DNA of 64,000 bases from Achromobacter pulmonis (GCF_902859765.1 NZ_CADIJV010000014.1:1-64000); one strand, 5' to 3'; numbered from the stretch's first letter, positions 50,380 through 60,018 are shown. The notes: generated by a model from the sequence alone, not told the origin. A program made the numbers and translations.

Positions 50380-52209
50380 ATGAATGCCGTAGCAACGCCG
50401 CAGGCCCCTCTCGGTTGGACCATCGCGCAATGGCTGTCCGCCTATCAGGATGGCGCCACGCCCGAAGCGCTGTTGATGCCCCTGGCCGCCGCGCCGGACG
50501 ATCCGGCCGACAATGCCTGGATCACGCGCGCCAGCGCCGCGGTGCTGGCGCGCCAGCTCGACGATCTGCGCTTGTTGCTGGCCGCGGCCGGCGGTGACCG
50601 CTCGCGTCTGCCGCTCTACGGCGTGCCGTTCGCCATCAAGGACAACATCGACGCGGCGGGCTGGCCCACCACGGCGGCCTGCCCGGCATTCGCCTACACC
50701 CCGGACGAGGACGCCACCGTGGTGCGGCGCCTGCGCGCGGCCGGCGCCATCCTGATCGGCAAGACCAATCTCGACCAGTTCGCCACGGGCCTGGTCGGCA
50801 CCCGTTCGCCGCACGGCGCGGTGGCCAACAGTTTCCAGCCCGAGTACATCAGCGGCGGCTCCAGTTCCGGTTCGGCCTCGGTGGTGGCGCGCGGGCTGGC
50901 GGCGTTTTCGCTGGGCACCGACACGGCGGGCTCGGGCCGGGTGCCGGCAGGTTTCAACAATATCGTCGGCCTCAAGCCGACCAAGGGGTGGCTCAGTACC
51001 GCCGGCGTGGTGCCGGCCTGCCGCACGCAGGACTGCGTATCGATCTTCGCGCTGACGGTGGACGATGCCGAGCGCGTCGCGGGCATCGCCGGCGGCTATG
51101 ACGCGCGCGATGCCTATTCGCGCGCGCAGCCGGCCGGCGCCGCCGCGCCCTGGCCCGCGACGCCGCGCTTGGCCGTGCCGGACCGGCTGGAGTTCTTCGG
51201 CGATACGCAGGCCGCCGCGGCATTCGAGGCGGCGGTGCAGGCGCTCAAGGCCAGTGGCGCCCAGGTCGACAGCATCGACTTCGCGCCCTTTGCCGAACTG
51301 GCGGCCCTGCTGTACCAGGGGCCCTGGGTGGCCGAGCGCTTCGCCGCCGTCGAGCCGCTGTGGCGCCGCGATCCCGATGCCATCCACCCGGTGGTGCGCG
51401 GCATCGTGGAAGGCGCGGCGCATTACGATGCGCTGGATGCCTTCAAGGCGGAGTACCGCCGCGCCGAGCTGACGCACCGCATCCATCAGTCGCTGCAGGG
51501 CTTTGACGCGCTGGTGGTGCCGACCGCGCCGTCGATCTACACCATCGCGCAGTTGCAGGCCGACCCGGTGCGGCTCAATTCGCAATTGGGCATCTATACC
51601 AACTTCGCCAACCTCGCCGATCTGTCGGCGCTGGCGCTGCCGGCCGGCATGCGCGAGGACGGCCTGCCGGCCGGCATCACCCTGATCGGCATGGCCTGGC
51701 AGGACCGCGCGCTGGCGTGCTTTGGCCGCCAATGGCAGGCGCAGCGCGGGCTGCCATTGGGCGCCACGGGCCTGCCGCTGCCGCCCCAGGGACCGCCGCC
51801 GGCCGATCCGGGCTTGCTGCGCGTGGCGGTCGTGGGCGCGCACCTGAGCGGCATGCCCTTGAATCACCAGCTGACCTCGCGCCGCGCGGTGCTGGTCGAA
51901 AAAACCCACACCGCCGCCGACTACCGGCTCTATGCGTTGGCCAATACCACCCCGCCCAAACCCGGCCTGGTGAAGTCCGACAGCGGCGCGCCGATCGAGG
52001 TGGAACTGTGGGACATCCCGCTGGCGGCGTTCGGCGCCTTCGTGGCCGAGATCCCGGCGCCGCTGGGCATCGGCACGTTGACGCTGCACGACGGCCGCCA
52101 GGTCAAGGGCTTTATCTGCGAGCCGCGCGGCCTGGCCGGCGCGCGCGACATCACCGCCTTCGGCGGCTGGCGCGCCTATCTCGCCAGCCTGAACGCCACC
52201 CCCCGCTAA
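50380..52209 (+). CDS. atzF: Allophanate hydrolase
   Basis: This is a 609-residue enzyme that splits allophanate to two ammonia and two carbon dioxide, the second step of ATP-dependent urea use. The N-terminal 450 residues are an amidase-signature domain: catalytic Lys in YGVPFAIKDNID, Ser-rich GGSSSGSASVVARG and nucleophile Ser in GTDTAGSGRVPAGFNN. The C-terminal 150 residues (RVAVVGAHLSGMPLNHQL, FICEPRGLAGARDITAFGGW) are the allophanate-specific domain. The start has AGAAAGGA upstream. It lies 26 bases before the urea carboxylase gene. Confidence 0.95.
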   Translation: MNAVATPQAPLGWTIAQWLSAYQDGATPEALLMPLAAAPDDPADNAWITRASAAVLARQLDDLRLLLAAAGGDRSRLPLYGVPFAIKDNIDAAGWPTTAACPAFAYTPDEDATVVRRLRAAGAILIGKTNLDQFATGLVGTRSPHGAVANSFQPEYISGGSSSGSASVVARGLAAFSLGTDTAGSGRVPAGFNNIVGLKPTKGWLSTAGVVPACRTQDCVSIFALTVDDAERVAGIAGGYDARDAYSRAQPAGAAAPWPATPRLAVPDRLEFFGDTQAAAAFEAAVQALKASGAQVDSIDFAPFAELAALLYQGPWVAERFAAVEPLWRRDPDAIHPVVRGIVEGAAHYDALDAFKAEYRRAELTHRIHQSLQGFDALVVPTAPSIYTIAQLQADPVRLNSQLGIYTNFANLADLSALALPAGMREDGLPAGITLIGMAWQDRALACFGRQWQAQRGLPLGATGLPLPPQGPPPADPGLLRVAVVGAHLSGMPLNHQLTSRRAVLVEKTHTAADYRLYALANTTPPKPGLVKSDSGAPIEVELWDIPLAAFGAFVAEIPAPLGIGTLTLHDGRQVKGFICEPRGLAGARDITAFGGWRAYLASLNATPR

Positions 52210-52235
52210 TTCCAATCGCCCCTGGGAGCCGAACC

Positions 52236-55200
52236 GTGTTCGATACCGTCCTGATCGCCAACCGTGGCGAAATCGCCGTCCGCGCCATCCGTACCCTCAA
52301 ACGCCTGGGCATCCGCAGTGTTGCCGTGTATTCCGATCCCGACCGCAACGCGGCCCATGTGCGCGAGGCCGACGTGGCCGTGGCGCTGGGCGGCGAGAAG
52401 GCCGCCGACAGCTATCTGCGCATGGACCTGTTGCTGGCGGCCGCGCGCGAGCACGGCGCCCAGGCCATCTACCCTGGCTATGGCTTCCTGTCGGAAAGCG
52501 CCGAGTTCGCCGAGGCCTGCGAGGCCGCCGGCATCGCCTTCGTCGGCCCGACGCCGCTGCAGATCCGCGAGTTCGGCTTGAAGCACCGGTCGCGCGAGCT
52601 GGCGGCGGCGGCCGGCGTGCCCATGACGCCGGGCACCGGCCTGCTGGCCAGCCTGGGCGAGGCGCTGACGCAGGCCGAGCGCATCGGCTATCCGGTGATG
52701 CTCAAGAGCACCGCCGGTGGCGGCGGCATCGGCCTGTCGCGCTGCGACAACGAGGCCGAGCTGACGGTGGCGTTCGACAGCGTGCAGCGCATGGGCGAGC
52801 ATTTCTTCCGCGACGGCGGCGCCTTCATCGAACGCTACGTGGACAATGCCCGCCATGTCGAGGTGCAGATCTTCGGTGACGGCATGGGCCGCGTGCTGGC
52901 GCTGGGCGAGCGCGACTGCTCGGTGCAGCGGCGCAACCAGAAGGTGATCGAGGAAACCCCCGCGCCGCACCTGCCGGCCGCGACCCGCGCGGCGCTGCTG
53001 GACGCCGCGGTCAAGCTGGGCGAGTCGGTGGCCTACCGCTCGGCCGGCACGGTCGAATTCATCTACGATCCGGCGCGCGACAGTTTCTATTTCCTGGAGG
53101 TCAATACCCGCCTGCAGGTGGAACACCCGGTGACCGAGGCCGTGACCGGCCTGGACCTGGTCGAATGCATGCTGCGCGTGGCGGCGGGCGAGCCGCTGGA
53201 CCTGGCCGCGATGTCGCGCGCGCCGCGGGGCGCGTCGATCGAGGTGCGGCTGTATGCCGAGGACCCGCTGCGCCAGTTTCAGCCCTCGCCCGGCGTGCTG
53301 ACCGAGGTGTATTTTCCCGACGGCGTGCGCCTGGACGGCTGGGTCTCGACCGGCACCGAGGTGCCGGCGTTCTACGACCCGATGCTGGCCAAGCTGATCG
53401 TGCACGCCGACACGCGCGAGGCGGCGCTCGACAAGCTGGCCGATGCGCTGGCGCATACGCGCCTGCACGGCATCGCCACCAACCTGGATTACCTGCGCCA
53501 GATTGTGGCCGACGCGCGTTTCCGCGCCGGCCAGCTGTCGACCCGCTTCCTGGAGAGTTTCGTCTATCGCCCCGCGGCGATCGAGGTGCTGGAGGCCGGC
53601 ACCTACACCAGCGTGCAGGATTACCCGGGCCGCACCGGTTATTGGGATATCGGCGTGCCGCCGTCGGGGCCGATGGACGATTATGCGTTCCGCCTGGCCA
53701 ATCGCATCGTCGGCAACGCGCCCGATGCGGCGGGCATCGAGGCCACGTTGGTCGGGCCGACGTTGCGTTTCCATGGCGATGCCATCATCGCGCTGACGGG
53801 CGCCGAATGCGCCGCCACGCTGGACGGCGCGCCGGTGCCGATGTGGCAGCCGGTCACGGTGCGTTCGGGCCAGGTGCTGGCCACCGGCCGCGCGCTGTCC
53901 GGCTGCCGCACCTACCTGGCGGTGCGCAATGGACTGGACGTGCCGGTCTACCTGGGCAGCCGCTCGACCTTCGCGCTGGGCCAGTTCGGCGGCCATGCCG
54001 GCCGCACGCTGCGGGTTGGCGACATGCTGGCGCTGGTTCGTCCAGCGCTGGCCGCCGCGAACGCTGCGGCGCCCGTGAGCGCGCCGCAGGCGGCGCCGGC
54101 CGAGCTGATCCCGGCCTATGGCAACACCTGGGAAATCGGCGTGTTGTACGGCCCGCACGGCGCGCCGGACTTCTTCCGTCCCGAAGCCATCGAGGCCTTC
54201 TTCGCCGCCGACTGGGAGGTGCACTACAACTCCAACCGCCTGGGCGTGCGCCTGACCGGCCCCAAGCCGACCTGGGCGCGCGAGAACGGCGGCGAGGCCG
54301 GCCTGCATCCGTCCAATATCCATGACTGCGAATACGCCATCGGCAGCATCAACTTCACCGGCGACAGCCCGGTGATCCTGACGCGCGACGGCCCCAGCCT
54401 GGGCGGCTTCGTCTGCCCGGTGACGATCGCGCGCGCCGAGCTGTGGAAGGTGGGGCAGGTCAAGCCGGGCGACCGCATCCGCTTCGTGCGCATCGACTAC
54501 GCCGACGCGGTGGCGCGCGAGGCGGCGCAGGATCGCAGCGTGGCGCTGCTCCAGGCAGTGGCGCCACAGGCCACCACGCCGTCGGCGGCGCCGGCCACGG
54601 CCTCGGAGACCATCGTCGCCGCCTTGCCGGCGGCTGGCTCGCGTCCGTCGGTGTCCTACCGCCAGGCGGGCGACGGCTATCTGTTGCTGGAATACGGCGA
54701 CAACGTGCTCGACCTGGCGTTGCGCATGCGCATCCATCTGTTGATGGAGGCGCTGGCGGCGCAGCCGATCGACGGGGTATGCGAGCTGTCGCCGGGGGTG
54801 CGTTCGCTGCAGATCCGCTACGACAGCCGCGTGATCCTGCAGCAGGCGCTGATCGCGCGGCTGCTGGAAATCGAGGCGGGGCTGGCCGACGTGGCCACGC
54901 TGAAGGTGCCAACCCGCGTGGTCTACCTGCCGATGGCGTTCGAGGATTCGGCCACGCTGGGCGCGGTGCAGCGCTATCAGGAAACCGTGCGCGCCAGCGC
55001 GCCGTGGCTGCCGAACAATGTGGACTTCATCCAGCGCATCAACGGCCTGGCCAGCCGCGAGGACGTGCGCCGCATCGTGTTCGACGCCAGCTATCTCATC
55101 ATGGGCCTGGGCGACGTCTACCTGGGTGCGCCGTGCGCGGTGCCGATCGACCCGCGCCACCGGCTGCTGACGTCCAAATACAACCCGGCGCGCACCTTCA

Positions 55201-55871
55201 CGGCCGAAGGCACGGTGGGCATCGGCGGCGTCTACATGTGCATCTACGGCATGGACTCGCCCGGCGGCTACCAGTTGGTGGGCCGCACGCTGCCGATCTG
55301 GAACAAGTTCCTGAAGAACCCGGTGTTCCAGGATGGCAAGCCGTGGCTGCTGCGCTTTTTCGACCAGGTGCGCTTCTATCCGGTGAGCGAGGCCGAACTC
55401 GATACGCTGCGCGAGGACTTCCGCGAAGGCCGCGCCACGGTTCGCATCGAGGAAGAAGTGTTCGACTTCGCCGCCCACCAGCGCTTCCTGGCCGAACAGG
55501 CCGACAGCATCGGTGCGTTCCAGGCGCGCCAGAAAACGGCGTTCGACGCCGAGGTGGCGCTGTGGAAGCACGAGGATGTGGCGGCGGCGCCGGTCGAGGC
55601 TGCGCCGGAAGTGGAGACCGCGCTGCGCGAGGGCGAACGCCTGGTCAGCGCCGACATGTGCGGCAACATCTGGAAGATCCCGGTGCAGGTGGGCCAGAGC
55701 GTGGCGGCCGGCGACACGCTGGTGGTGGTCGAGGCCATGAAGATGGAGCTGTCGGTGATCGCGCCGGTGTCGGGCACGGTGACGGCGATCCGCTGCGTGC
55801 CGGGCAAGCCGGTGAACGCGGGCGACGCGCTGATCGTGCTGGCCGAGGATGCCACCTGCCCGGTGACCTGA
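52236..55871 (+). CDS. uca: Urea carboxylase, biotin-dependent
   Basis: This is a 1211-residue enzyme that carboxylates urea to allophanate with ATP and bicarbonate. Residues 1-450 are biotin carboxylase (FDTVLIANRGEIAVRAIRTL, STAGGGGIGLSR, EETPAPHLP). Residues about 465-770 and 780-1000 onward are the two carboxyltransferase parts related to KipA and KipI (VQDYPGRTGYWDIGVPPSGPMDD; YLGAPCAVPIDPRHRL). The biotin site is Lys1169 in VVEAMKMELS. The GTG start has GGGAG upstream. Together with allophanate hydrolase it replaces urease; no urease gene is seen. Confidence 0.96.
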   Translation: MFDTVLIANRGEIAVRAIRTLKRLGIRSVAVYSDPDRNAAHVREADVAVALGGEKAADSYLRMDLLLAAAREHGAQAIYPGYGFLSESAEFAEACEAAGIAFVGPTPLQIREFGLKHRSRELAAAAGVPMTPGTGLLASLGEALTQAERIGYPVMLKSTAGGGGIGLSRCDNEAELTVAFDSVQRMGEHFFRDGGAFIERYVDNARHVEVQIFGDGMGRVLALGERDCSVQRRNQKVIEETPAPHLPAATRAALLDAAVKLGESVAYRSAGTVEFIYDPARDSFYFLEVNTRLQVEHPVTEAVTGLDLVECMLRVAAGEPLDLAAMSRAPRGASIEVRLYAEDPLRQFQPSPGVLTEVYFPDGVRLDGWVSTGTEVPAFYDPMLAKLIVHADTREAALDKLADALAHTRLHGIATNLDYLRQIVADARFRAGQLSTRFLESFVYRPAAIEVLEAGTYTSVQDYPGRTGYWDIGVPPSGPMDDYAFRLANRIVGNAPDAAGIEATLVGPTLRFHGDAIIALTGAECAATLDGAPVPMWQPVTVRSGQVLATGRALSGCRTYLAVRNGLDVPVYLGSRSTFALGQFGGHAGRTLRVGDMLALVRPALAAANAAAPVSAPQAAPAELIPAYGNTWEIGVLYGPHGAPDFFRPEAIEAFFAADWEVHYNSNRLGVRLTGPKPTWARENGGEAGLHPSNIHDCEYAIGSINFTGDSPVILTRDGPSLGGFVCPVTIARAELWKVGQVKPGDRIRFVRIDYADAVAREAAQDRSVALLQAVAPQATTPSAAPATASETIVAALPAAGSRPSVSYRQAGDGYLLLEYGDNVLDLALRMRIHLLMEALAAQPIDGVCELSPGVRSLQIRYDSRVILQQALIARLLEIEAGLADVATLKVPTRVVYLPMAFEDSATLGAVQRYQETVRASAPWLPNNVDFIQRINGLASREDVRRIVFDASYLIMGLGDVYLGAPCAVPIDPRHRLLTSKYNPARTFTAEGTVGIGGVYMCIYGMDSPGGYQLVGRTLPIWNKFLKNPVFQDGKPWLLRFFDQVRFYPVSEAELDTLREDFREGRATVRIEEEVFDFAAHQRFLAEQADSIGAFQARQKTAFDAEVALWKHEDVAAAPVEAAPEVETALREGERLVSADMCGNIWKIPVQVGQSVAAGDTLVVVEAMKMELSVIAPVSGTVTAIRCVPGKPVNAGDALIVLAEDATCPVT

Positions 55872-55873
55872 TC

Positions 55874-56593
55874 ATGCGCGATTCGGTACGCATCGGGCCG
55901 GCGCTGCGGCAGGCGCCGGCGCTCGCGGGGTCGCTGGCGGACCAGGTCTACCAGCGGATCAAGGACGAGCTGTTCGACTTCCGGCTGCTGCCCGGCGACC
56001 GCTTCACCGAGGCGGAGCTGGCGCTGCGGCTGGGGGTGAGCCGCACGCCGGTGCGGCTGGGACTGGCGCGGCTGGAGCGCGAGGGCTTCGTGCTGCCCAG
56101 TCCGCGCAGCGGCTGGCAGGTGCGGCCGTTCGATTTCGAGCGCTTCGAGGCGCTGTATGACGTGCGCGTGGTGCTGGAGCTGGCGGCGGTGGAGCGGCTG
56201 TGCGCGCGTGAGCAGATGGATGAACGCGGGCTGCTGGGGGCGCTGGCGCAGGTGTGGCTGGTGCCGCCGGCGCAGCGCATTCTGGATGGGCGGATGGTGG
56301 CGCAGCTGGATGAGGCGTTTCACTGCTCACTGGTGGCGGCGGCGGGCAATGCGGAGATGGCGCTGATCCACCGCGAGGTGACGGAGAAGATCCGGATCGT
56401 GCGGCGCCTGGATTTCACCAAGGATTTCCGGGTGGATGCGACGTATGAGGAGCATGGGGCCATCTTGCGTGCGGTGCTTGCCCGGCGAGGGGAGGCGGCC
56501 GGGAGGATGTTGCGCGGGCATATCGAGATGAGCAAGGCCGAGGTGAGGAAGATCACGCTGCATATGTTGCATGTGGCGCGGGAGGGTTCTTGA
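55874..56593 (+). CDS. GntR/FadR-type (FCD) regulator of urea amidolyase operon
   Basis: This is a 239-residue regulator. Residues 15-80 are a GntR winged HTH (LADQVYQRIKDELFDFRLLPGDR, LALRLGVSRTPVRLGLARLE). The rest is the helical FCD ligand domain (FEALYDVRVVLELAAVERLC, LDEAFHCSLVAAAGN). The start is 2 bases after the urea carboxylase stop, so it belongs to the same operon. A GTATAC-type palindrome at the promoter is its probable operator, giving feedback control. Ligand unknown, perhaps urea, allophanate or ammonia-related. Confidence 0.9.
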   Translation: MRDSVRIGPALRQAPALAGSLADQVYQRIKDELFDFRLLPGDRFTEAELALRLGVSRTPVRLGLARLEREGFVLPSPRSGWQVRPFDFERFEALYDVRVVLELAAVERLCAREQMDERGLLGALAQVWLVPPAQRILDGRMVAQLDEAFHCSLVAAAGNAEMALIHREVTEKIRIVRRLDFTKDFRVDATYEEHGAILRAVLARRGEAAGRMLRGHIEMSKAEVRKITLHMLHVAREGS

Positions 56594-56719
56594 GGCGCGG
56601 CGGGCTGCGGCGGATGGCAGGCAGGCGGTTTGCTTGGCGTTCTGCTCAGCGTCGGGGCGGTGGTCGCTGCGCGCGGTGGCGGCGATAAGGGCGCGCCCGC
56701 GTTCTCTCTCGCGCCCGGG

Positions 56720-57535
56720 TCAGCCCTGCAGTTGTTTGTAGACGTCTTCGGAGACGCGTTGCAGTTCTTCGCGGCTGACGGCGCCGGAGAGGGCGTAGCC
56801 GAATTGGCCTTCGACCCAGTAGAAGACGCGCACGGGGCCTTCCTGGGTGAACTGGAAGGCGGTCTGGCCGCCGGCGGCTTCGCGGGTGACGTAGAGGGTC
56901 AGGCGTTGGCCGTCGGGGGCGCCGTACATGAAGAGGGCGACGGGACCGCTGCCGCCCGGCAGCAGGCGGCCGCCGACGAGGTCGTAGCCGGCCTGGGTCA
57001 GCGAGGGGGCGCGCACGGGGGCGCCGAGGCGCTTGGTGAGCCAGGTGACCAGGGCCTTTTCGTTGTCGCCGCTGACTTCGACGGGGCGGCCCATGTCGGG
57101 GGCGTAGACGGCGTGGGCGATGGCGGCGCGCTGGGCGTAGCCGCCGGCGGCGCGGTCGGGTGCGGCGGTGGCCAACACGGTCTGCAGATGGCGGGCGTCC
57201 AGGGCGCCGCGCGCCAGCCAGGCGCTGCTGGCGCTGATAACGGCGATGGCGATGCCGGCGGCAACGGCGCGCCAGGGCAGGCGGCGGGCGGGCGGCGACA
57301 GCGGCAGGCGCAGGGGCAGGGGTTCGTCCAGCACCGGGTCCAGCAGCGCGTGCAGCGCGCGGCGCTGGGCCTGCCAGGCGTGCACGCGAGCCAGGTCCTG
57401 CGGATGGGCGGCGAGGAAGGCGTCGACCTCGGCGTGGCGGCCGGGCGGCAACTGGCCGTCGGCGTAGGCATGCAGGTCGGCTTCGGTGATCGGGTTGCCG
57501 GCGGTGGGGACGGCGTGGAGGCGTTTGTCGTTCAT
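56720..57535 (-). CDS. Anti-sigma factor, single-pass
   Basis: This is a 271-residue protein. The N-terminal cytoplasmic part (ITEADLHAYADGQLPPGRHAEVDAFLAAHPQD) is the anti-sigma helix set. One membrane helix follows (WRAVAAGIAIAVISASSAWLA), then a periplasmic domain ending in VYKQLQG. The zinc HxxxCxxC motif of ZAS proteins is not present. It follows the sigma factor gene after one base and would hold that sigma factor at the membrane until a periplasmic signal arrives. Confidence 0.87.
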   Translation of the reverse strand: MNDKRLHAVPTAGNPITEADLHAYADGQLPPGRHAEVDAFLAAHPQDLARVHAWQAQRRALHALLDPVLDEPLPLRLPLSPPARRLPWRAVAAGIAIAVISASSAWLARGALDARHLQTVLATAAPDRAAGGYAQRAAIAHAVYAPDMGRPVEVSGDNEKALVTWLTKRLGAPVRAPSLTQAGYDLVGGRLLPGGSGPVALFMYGAPDGQRLTLYVTREAAGGQTAFQFTQEGPVRVFYWVEGQFGYALSGAVSREELQRVSEDVYKQLQG

Positions 57536-57536
57536 G

Positions 57537-58049
57537 TCATTTCACGCGATGGAGCCGGCTGGCGGGTTGCTGGCCTTGCATCAGGGCGCCCAGCCGTTCG
57601 CGGGCGCGCGACAGCCGCGACATGACCGTGCCCATCGGCACGCCCAGCACCTGCGCGGTTTCCTGGTACGACAGGTCTTCCACGCATACCAGCAGCAGCA
57701 CTTCGCGCTGCTCGGCCGGCAGGCCTTGCAGGCAGCGGTCCAGGTCGCGCACCTCCAGGTGGTCGGTCTGCGTGGCGCGCACCGGCACGTCGGGCAGGTC
57801 GCCCGCGCCGGCCTGTTCGGCCTGCCGGTGGTTGGCGCGCACGCCGTCGATAAAATGGTTATGCATGATGCCGAACATCCACGCCCGCAATTCGCCGCGC
57901 CGCTGCCAGCGCGAGTAGCGGCTCCAGGCGCGTTCGAGCGTGTCCTGCACCAGGTCGTCGGCCCGGTGCAGGTCGCCCGTCAGCCCGCGGGCGTAGCGCC
58001 GCAGGCTGGGGATGCAGGCCAGGATCGCGGCTTCGTCGTCGGCGCGCAT
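57537..58049 (-). CDS. ECF RNA polymerase sigma factor
   Basis: This is a 170-residue ECF sigma. Region 2 shows RYARGLTGDLHRADDLVQDTLERAW and AWMFGIMHNHFIDGVR; region 4 shows LQGLPAEQREVLLLVCVEDLSYQETAQVLGVPMGTVMSRLSRARERL. Unlike the chimeric sigma gene near 31 kb, it is complete. It lies between a secreted-protein gene and the anti-sigma gene in one operon. A promoter with GGAATA and GTCTGTA elements lies upstream of the operon and may be its own target. Confidence 0.94.
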   Translation of the reverse strand: MRADDEAAILACIPSLRRYARGLTGDLHRADDLVQDTLERAWSRYSRWQRRGELRAWMFGIMHNHFIDGVRANHRQAEQAGAGDLPDVPVRATQTDHLEVRDLDRCLQGLPAEQREVLLLVCVEDLSYQETAQVLGVPMGTVMSRLSRARERLGALMQGQQPASRLHRVK

Positions 58050-58079
58050 GGTCGGGCGTGGATGGGCGGCGAACCCGGT

Positions 58080-58448
58080 TCAGGGCTTGATCACGTGCCA
58101 GACGTCCTTGACGTTGTCGCCGGTCTTGTCGCCCGGTTTGGCGTCCTTGGCGAACAGGTAGATCGGCTTGCCCTTGTAGGCCCACTGCTTGGAGCCGTCG
58201 TCGCGGGTGATGATGCTCAGGTCGCCCGAGGCCTTGGCGTCGGCGGCGGCCATGACCGGCGGCCAGATCTTGGCGCACTGGTCGTTGCAGGCGCTCTTGC
58301 CGCCGGCATCCTTGTCGAAGGTGTAGAGGGTCATGCCGGCGCTGTTGACCAGGATGCCGTTCTGGGTCTTGACGGCCTGGGCGTGGGCGCCGGCCGAGAA
58401 CAGGGCGGCGCAGGAGAGGGCCAGGGTGGCGGCGATTTGAGTACGCAT
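58080..58448 (-). CDS. Secreted repeat protein, COG4315 type
   Basis: This is a 122-residue exported protein with signal peptide MRTQIAATLALSCAALFSAGAHAQ. The mature part has the COG4315/secreted-repeat pattern twice: GMTLYTFDKDAGGKSACNDQCAKIWPP and GKPIYLFAKDAKPGD, each with a Y-x-F-x-x-D core. Two cysteines in CNDQC may form a disulfide. The family's function is unknown. As first gene of the ECF sigma operon it may be the effector or the stress-sensing target of that system. Confidence 0.85.
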   Translation of the reverse strand: MRTQIAATLALSCAALFSAGAHAQAVKTQNGILVNSAGMTLYTFDKDAGGKSACNDQCAKIWPPVMAAADAKASGDLSIITRDDGSKQWAYKGKPIYLFAKDAKPGDKTGDNVKDVWHVIKP

Positions 58449-58486
58449 GTCGTGCCTCGCAGGTAGGAAGGTGGGGAACTGCCGAC

Positions 58487-58516
58487 TACAGACGCCGGGC
58501 GAAACGGGAATATTCC
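58487..58516 (-). promoter_or_regulatory. ECF-type promoter of the secreted protein/sigma/anti-sigma operon
   Basis: On the minus strand GGAATA and GTCTGTA are separated by 17 bases, the layout of ECF promoters. The start point would be about 30 bases before the first gene. Autoregulation by the operon's own sigma is inferred. Confidence 0.5.
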
Positions 58517-58614
58517 GCCGCGGGGAAAAAAAAGTGGAGGGCCGGCAACCGCATATCCGGCCGCGCCGCGCGCCACCCGTGAACGCCCGTGCCCGACGGC
58601 GCTGGCGAATCGGG

Positions 58615-59079
58615 TCAGGCGTGGCCGGCGGCGGGCGGGGCCGGGTCGTAGCGCATTTCTATTTCCTGGGCGGTCTCCTGGACGGGGGTGAAACCCAGCG
58701 ACTGGTAGAGCCGGCGGGCGGGGTTGCCCTTGAGCACCGACAGGGTCACCGGCGCGCCTTCCTGGTCGGCCTGCCGCAGCAGTCCCGCCAGCAGGCGCCG
58801 GCCCAGCCCCTGGCCCTGGAAGGCGGGGTCGATCTGGATCTGCACCACGCGCCAGCCATCCGGATCGCGGTGGGTCTTGAACAGGCCGGCCGGACGCCCG
58901 TGCAGCCAGACGATCCGGGCGTCATCGAAGTGATGGCGGATACGGGTCAGGTGATGGGCATCGTCGCGCGGCGCGCCCACGCGCGCCAGGTGCTCGGTCA
59001 TGGTCGCCTTGCGCAGCGCCAGCAGGAACGGCAGGTCATCTTCGGTGGCGGCTTGCAACGCCAGGGAATGGAGAGTCAT
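58615..59079 (-). CDS. GNAT family acetyltransferase
   Basis: This is a 154-residue protein with the GNAT fold. Motif A is IQIDPAFQGQGLGRRLLAGLL, with the Q-x-x-G-x-G acetyl-CoA loop. The end has NPARRLYQSLGFTPVQE, the usual motif B. The acceptor substrate is not known. It lies 9 bases after the LysR regulator gene on the same strand, so both are likely co-transcribed. Confidence 0.88.
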   Translation of the reverse strand: MTLHSLALQAATEDDLPFLLALRKATMTEHLARVGAPRDDAHHLTRIRHHFDDARIVWLHGRPAGLFKTHRDPDGWRVVQIQIDPAFQGQGLGRRLLAGLLRQADQEGAPVTLSVLKGNPARRLYQSLGFTPVQETAQEIEMRYDPAPPAAGHA

Positions 59080-59088
59080 GGTGCGGCC

Positions 59089-60018
59089 TCAGGGTTGCTT
59101 GGGGGAAGAACCACGCTTGGCGCTCTTGCCGGTTTGGTGGATAAGGTTATAGAGCTGTTGAGCCGCCGGCGCCAGGGGGCGGCCGCGGCGCGAGATCAAG
59201 CCCAGGCTGCGGGTGACGCGCGGATGTTCGAGCTTGACGCCCGCCAGGGTGGCGTGGCCGGCCGGCGGCATCGCCAGCTGCGGCACCGCCGCCACGCCCA
59301 GGCCGGCCTCCACCAGCCCCAGCAGGGTCATGACGTGGCTGACCTCGAAGGCGCTGACGGTGCGCTTGCCGCTCTTGGCCAGCGCATCGTCGATCAGCAG
59401 GCGGTTGCCGCTTTCCTTGGCCACGGTCATGAAACGTTCCTGCGACAGCTCTTCCCACGATACGCTGCGGCGCGCGGCCAGCGGATGATCGCGGCGCACC
59501 GCCAGCACGAAGTCCTCGCGCAGCACCGCCTTGAAGTCCACGTCCGGCTCCTGGGTGCCGAAAAAACTGATGCCGAAATCGGCGCGGCCCGTCACTACGC
59601 TGTTGAGCACGGTGTGGGCGGTTTCGTCGATGATGCGCACGCGGATGCGCGGAAAACGTTCGGCGTAGTCGCGGATGATGGCCGGCAGGAAGTAATAGGC
59701 CACCGATGGCACGCAGGCCACGGTCACCAGCCCGCCGCGCTGCGCCGCCAGGTCGCCGATGCTGAGCACCGCGCGCTCCAGTTCGTCGATGGCGCCGCGG
59801 GCCCGCTCCAGGAAGATGCGGCCGACGTGCGTCAGCGCCACGCGGCGGGTGGTGCGTTCCAGCAGGCGTGCGCCCAGCAGGTCTTCCAGTTTGTCGATGC
59901 GCCGGCTCAGCGCCGGCTGCGACAGGCTCAGGTCTTCGGCCGCGGCGCGGAAACTGGCGCGTTCGGCCACGGCCACGAAGGCCTGTAATTCCTGTAAATC
60001 GAAATTGATGCGTGCCAT
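59089..60018 (-). CDS. LysR family transcriptional regulator
   Basis: This is a 309-residue regulator. The HTH is at residues 1-60 (LQELQAFVAVAERASFRAAAED followed by LSLSQPALSRRIDKLEDLLG). The ligand domain follows (LVTVACVPSVAYYFLPAIIRDY). It is divergent from the PrpF-family gene, with 52 bases between, and probably controls that gene and the Bug receptor in response to a tricarboxylate or related acid. The gap holds AT-rich DNA with TTGCAATTCAA, a possible LysR half-site pair. Confidence 0.93.
   Translation of the reverse strand: MARINFDLQELQAFVAVAERASFRAAAEDLSLSQPALSRRIDKLEDLLGARLLERTTRRVALTHVGRIFLERARGAIDELERAVLSIGDLAAQRGGLVTVACVPSVAYYFLPAIIRDYAERFPRIRVRIIDETAHTVLNSVVTGRADFGISFFGTQEPDVDFKAVLREDFVLAVRRDHPLAARRSVSWEELSQERFMTVAKESGNRLLIDDALAKSGKRTVSAFEVSHVMTLLGLVEAGLGVAAVPQLAMPPAGHATLAGVKLEHPRVTRSLGLISRRGRPLAPAAQQLYNLIHQTGKSAKRGSSPKQP

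Noticed and set aside
50046-50423. Small minus-strand open frame in the urea control region
   Set aside because: Low-complexity Ala/Pro/Arg sequence across two promoters and two operators; no ribosome site or homology.
52206-55571. 1121-codon open frame antisense to urea carboxylase
   Set aside because: Same cause: high GC removes stop codons. Composition is Arg/His/Gln-rich and no family motif is visible.
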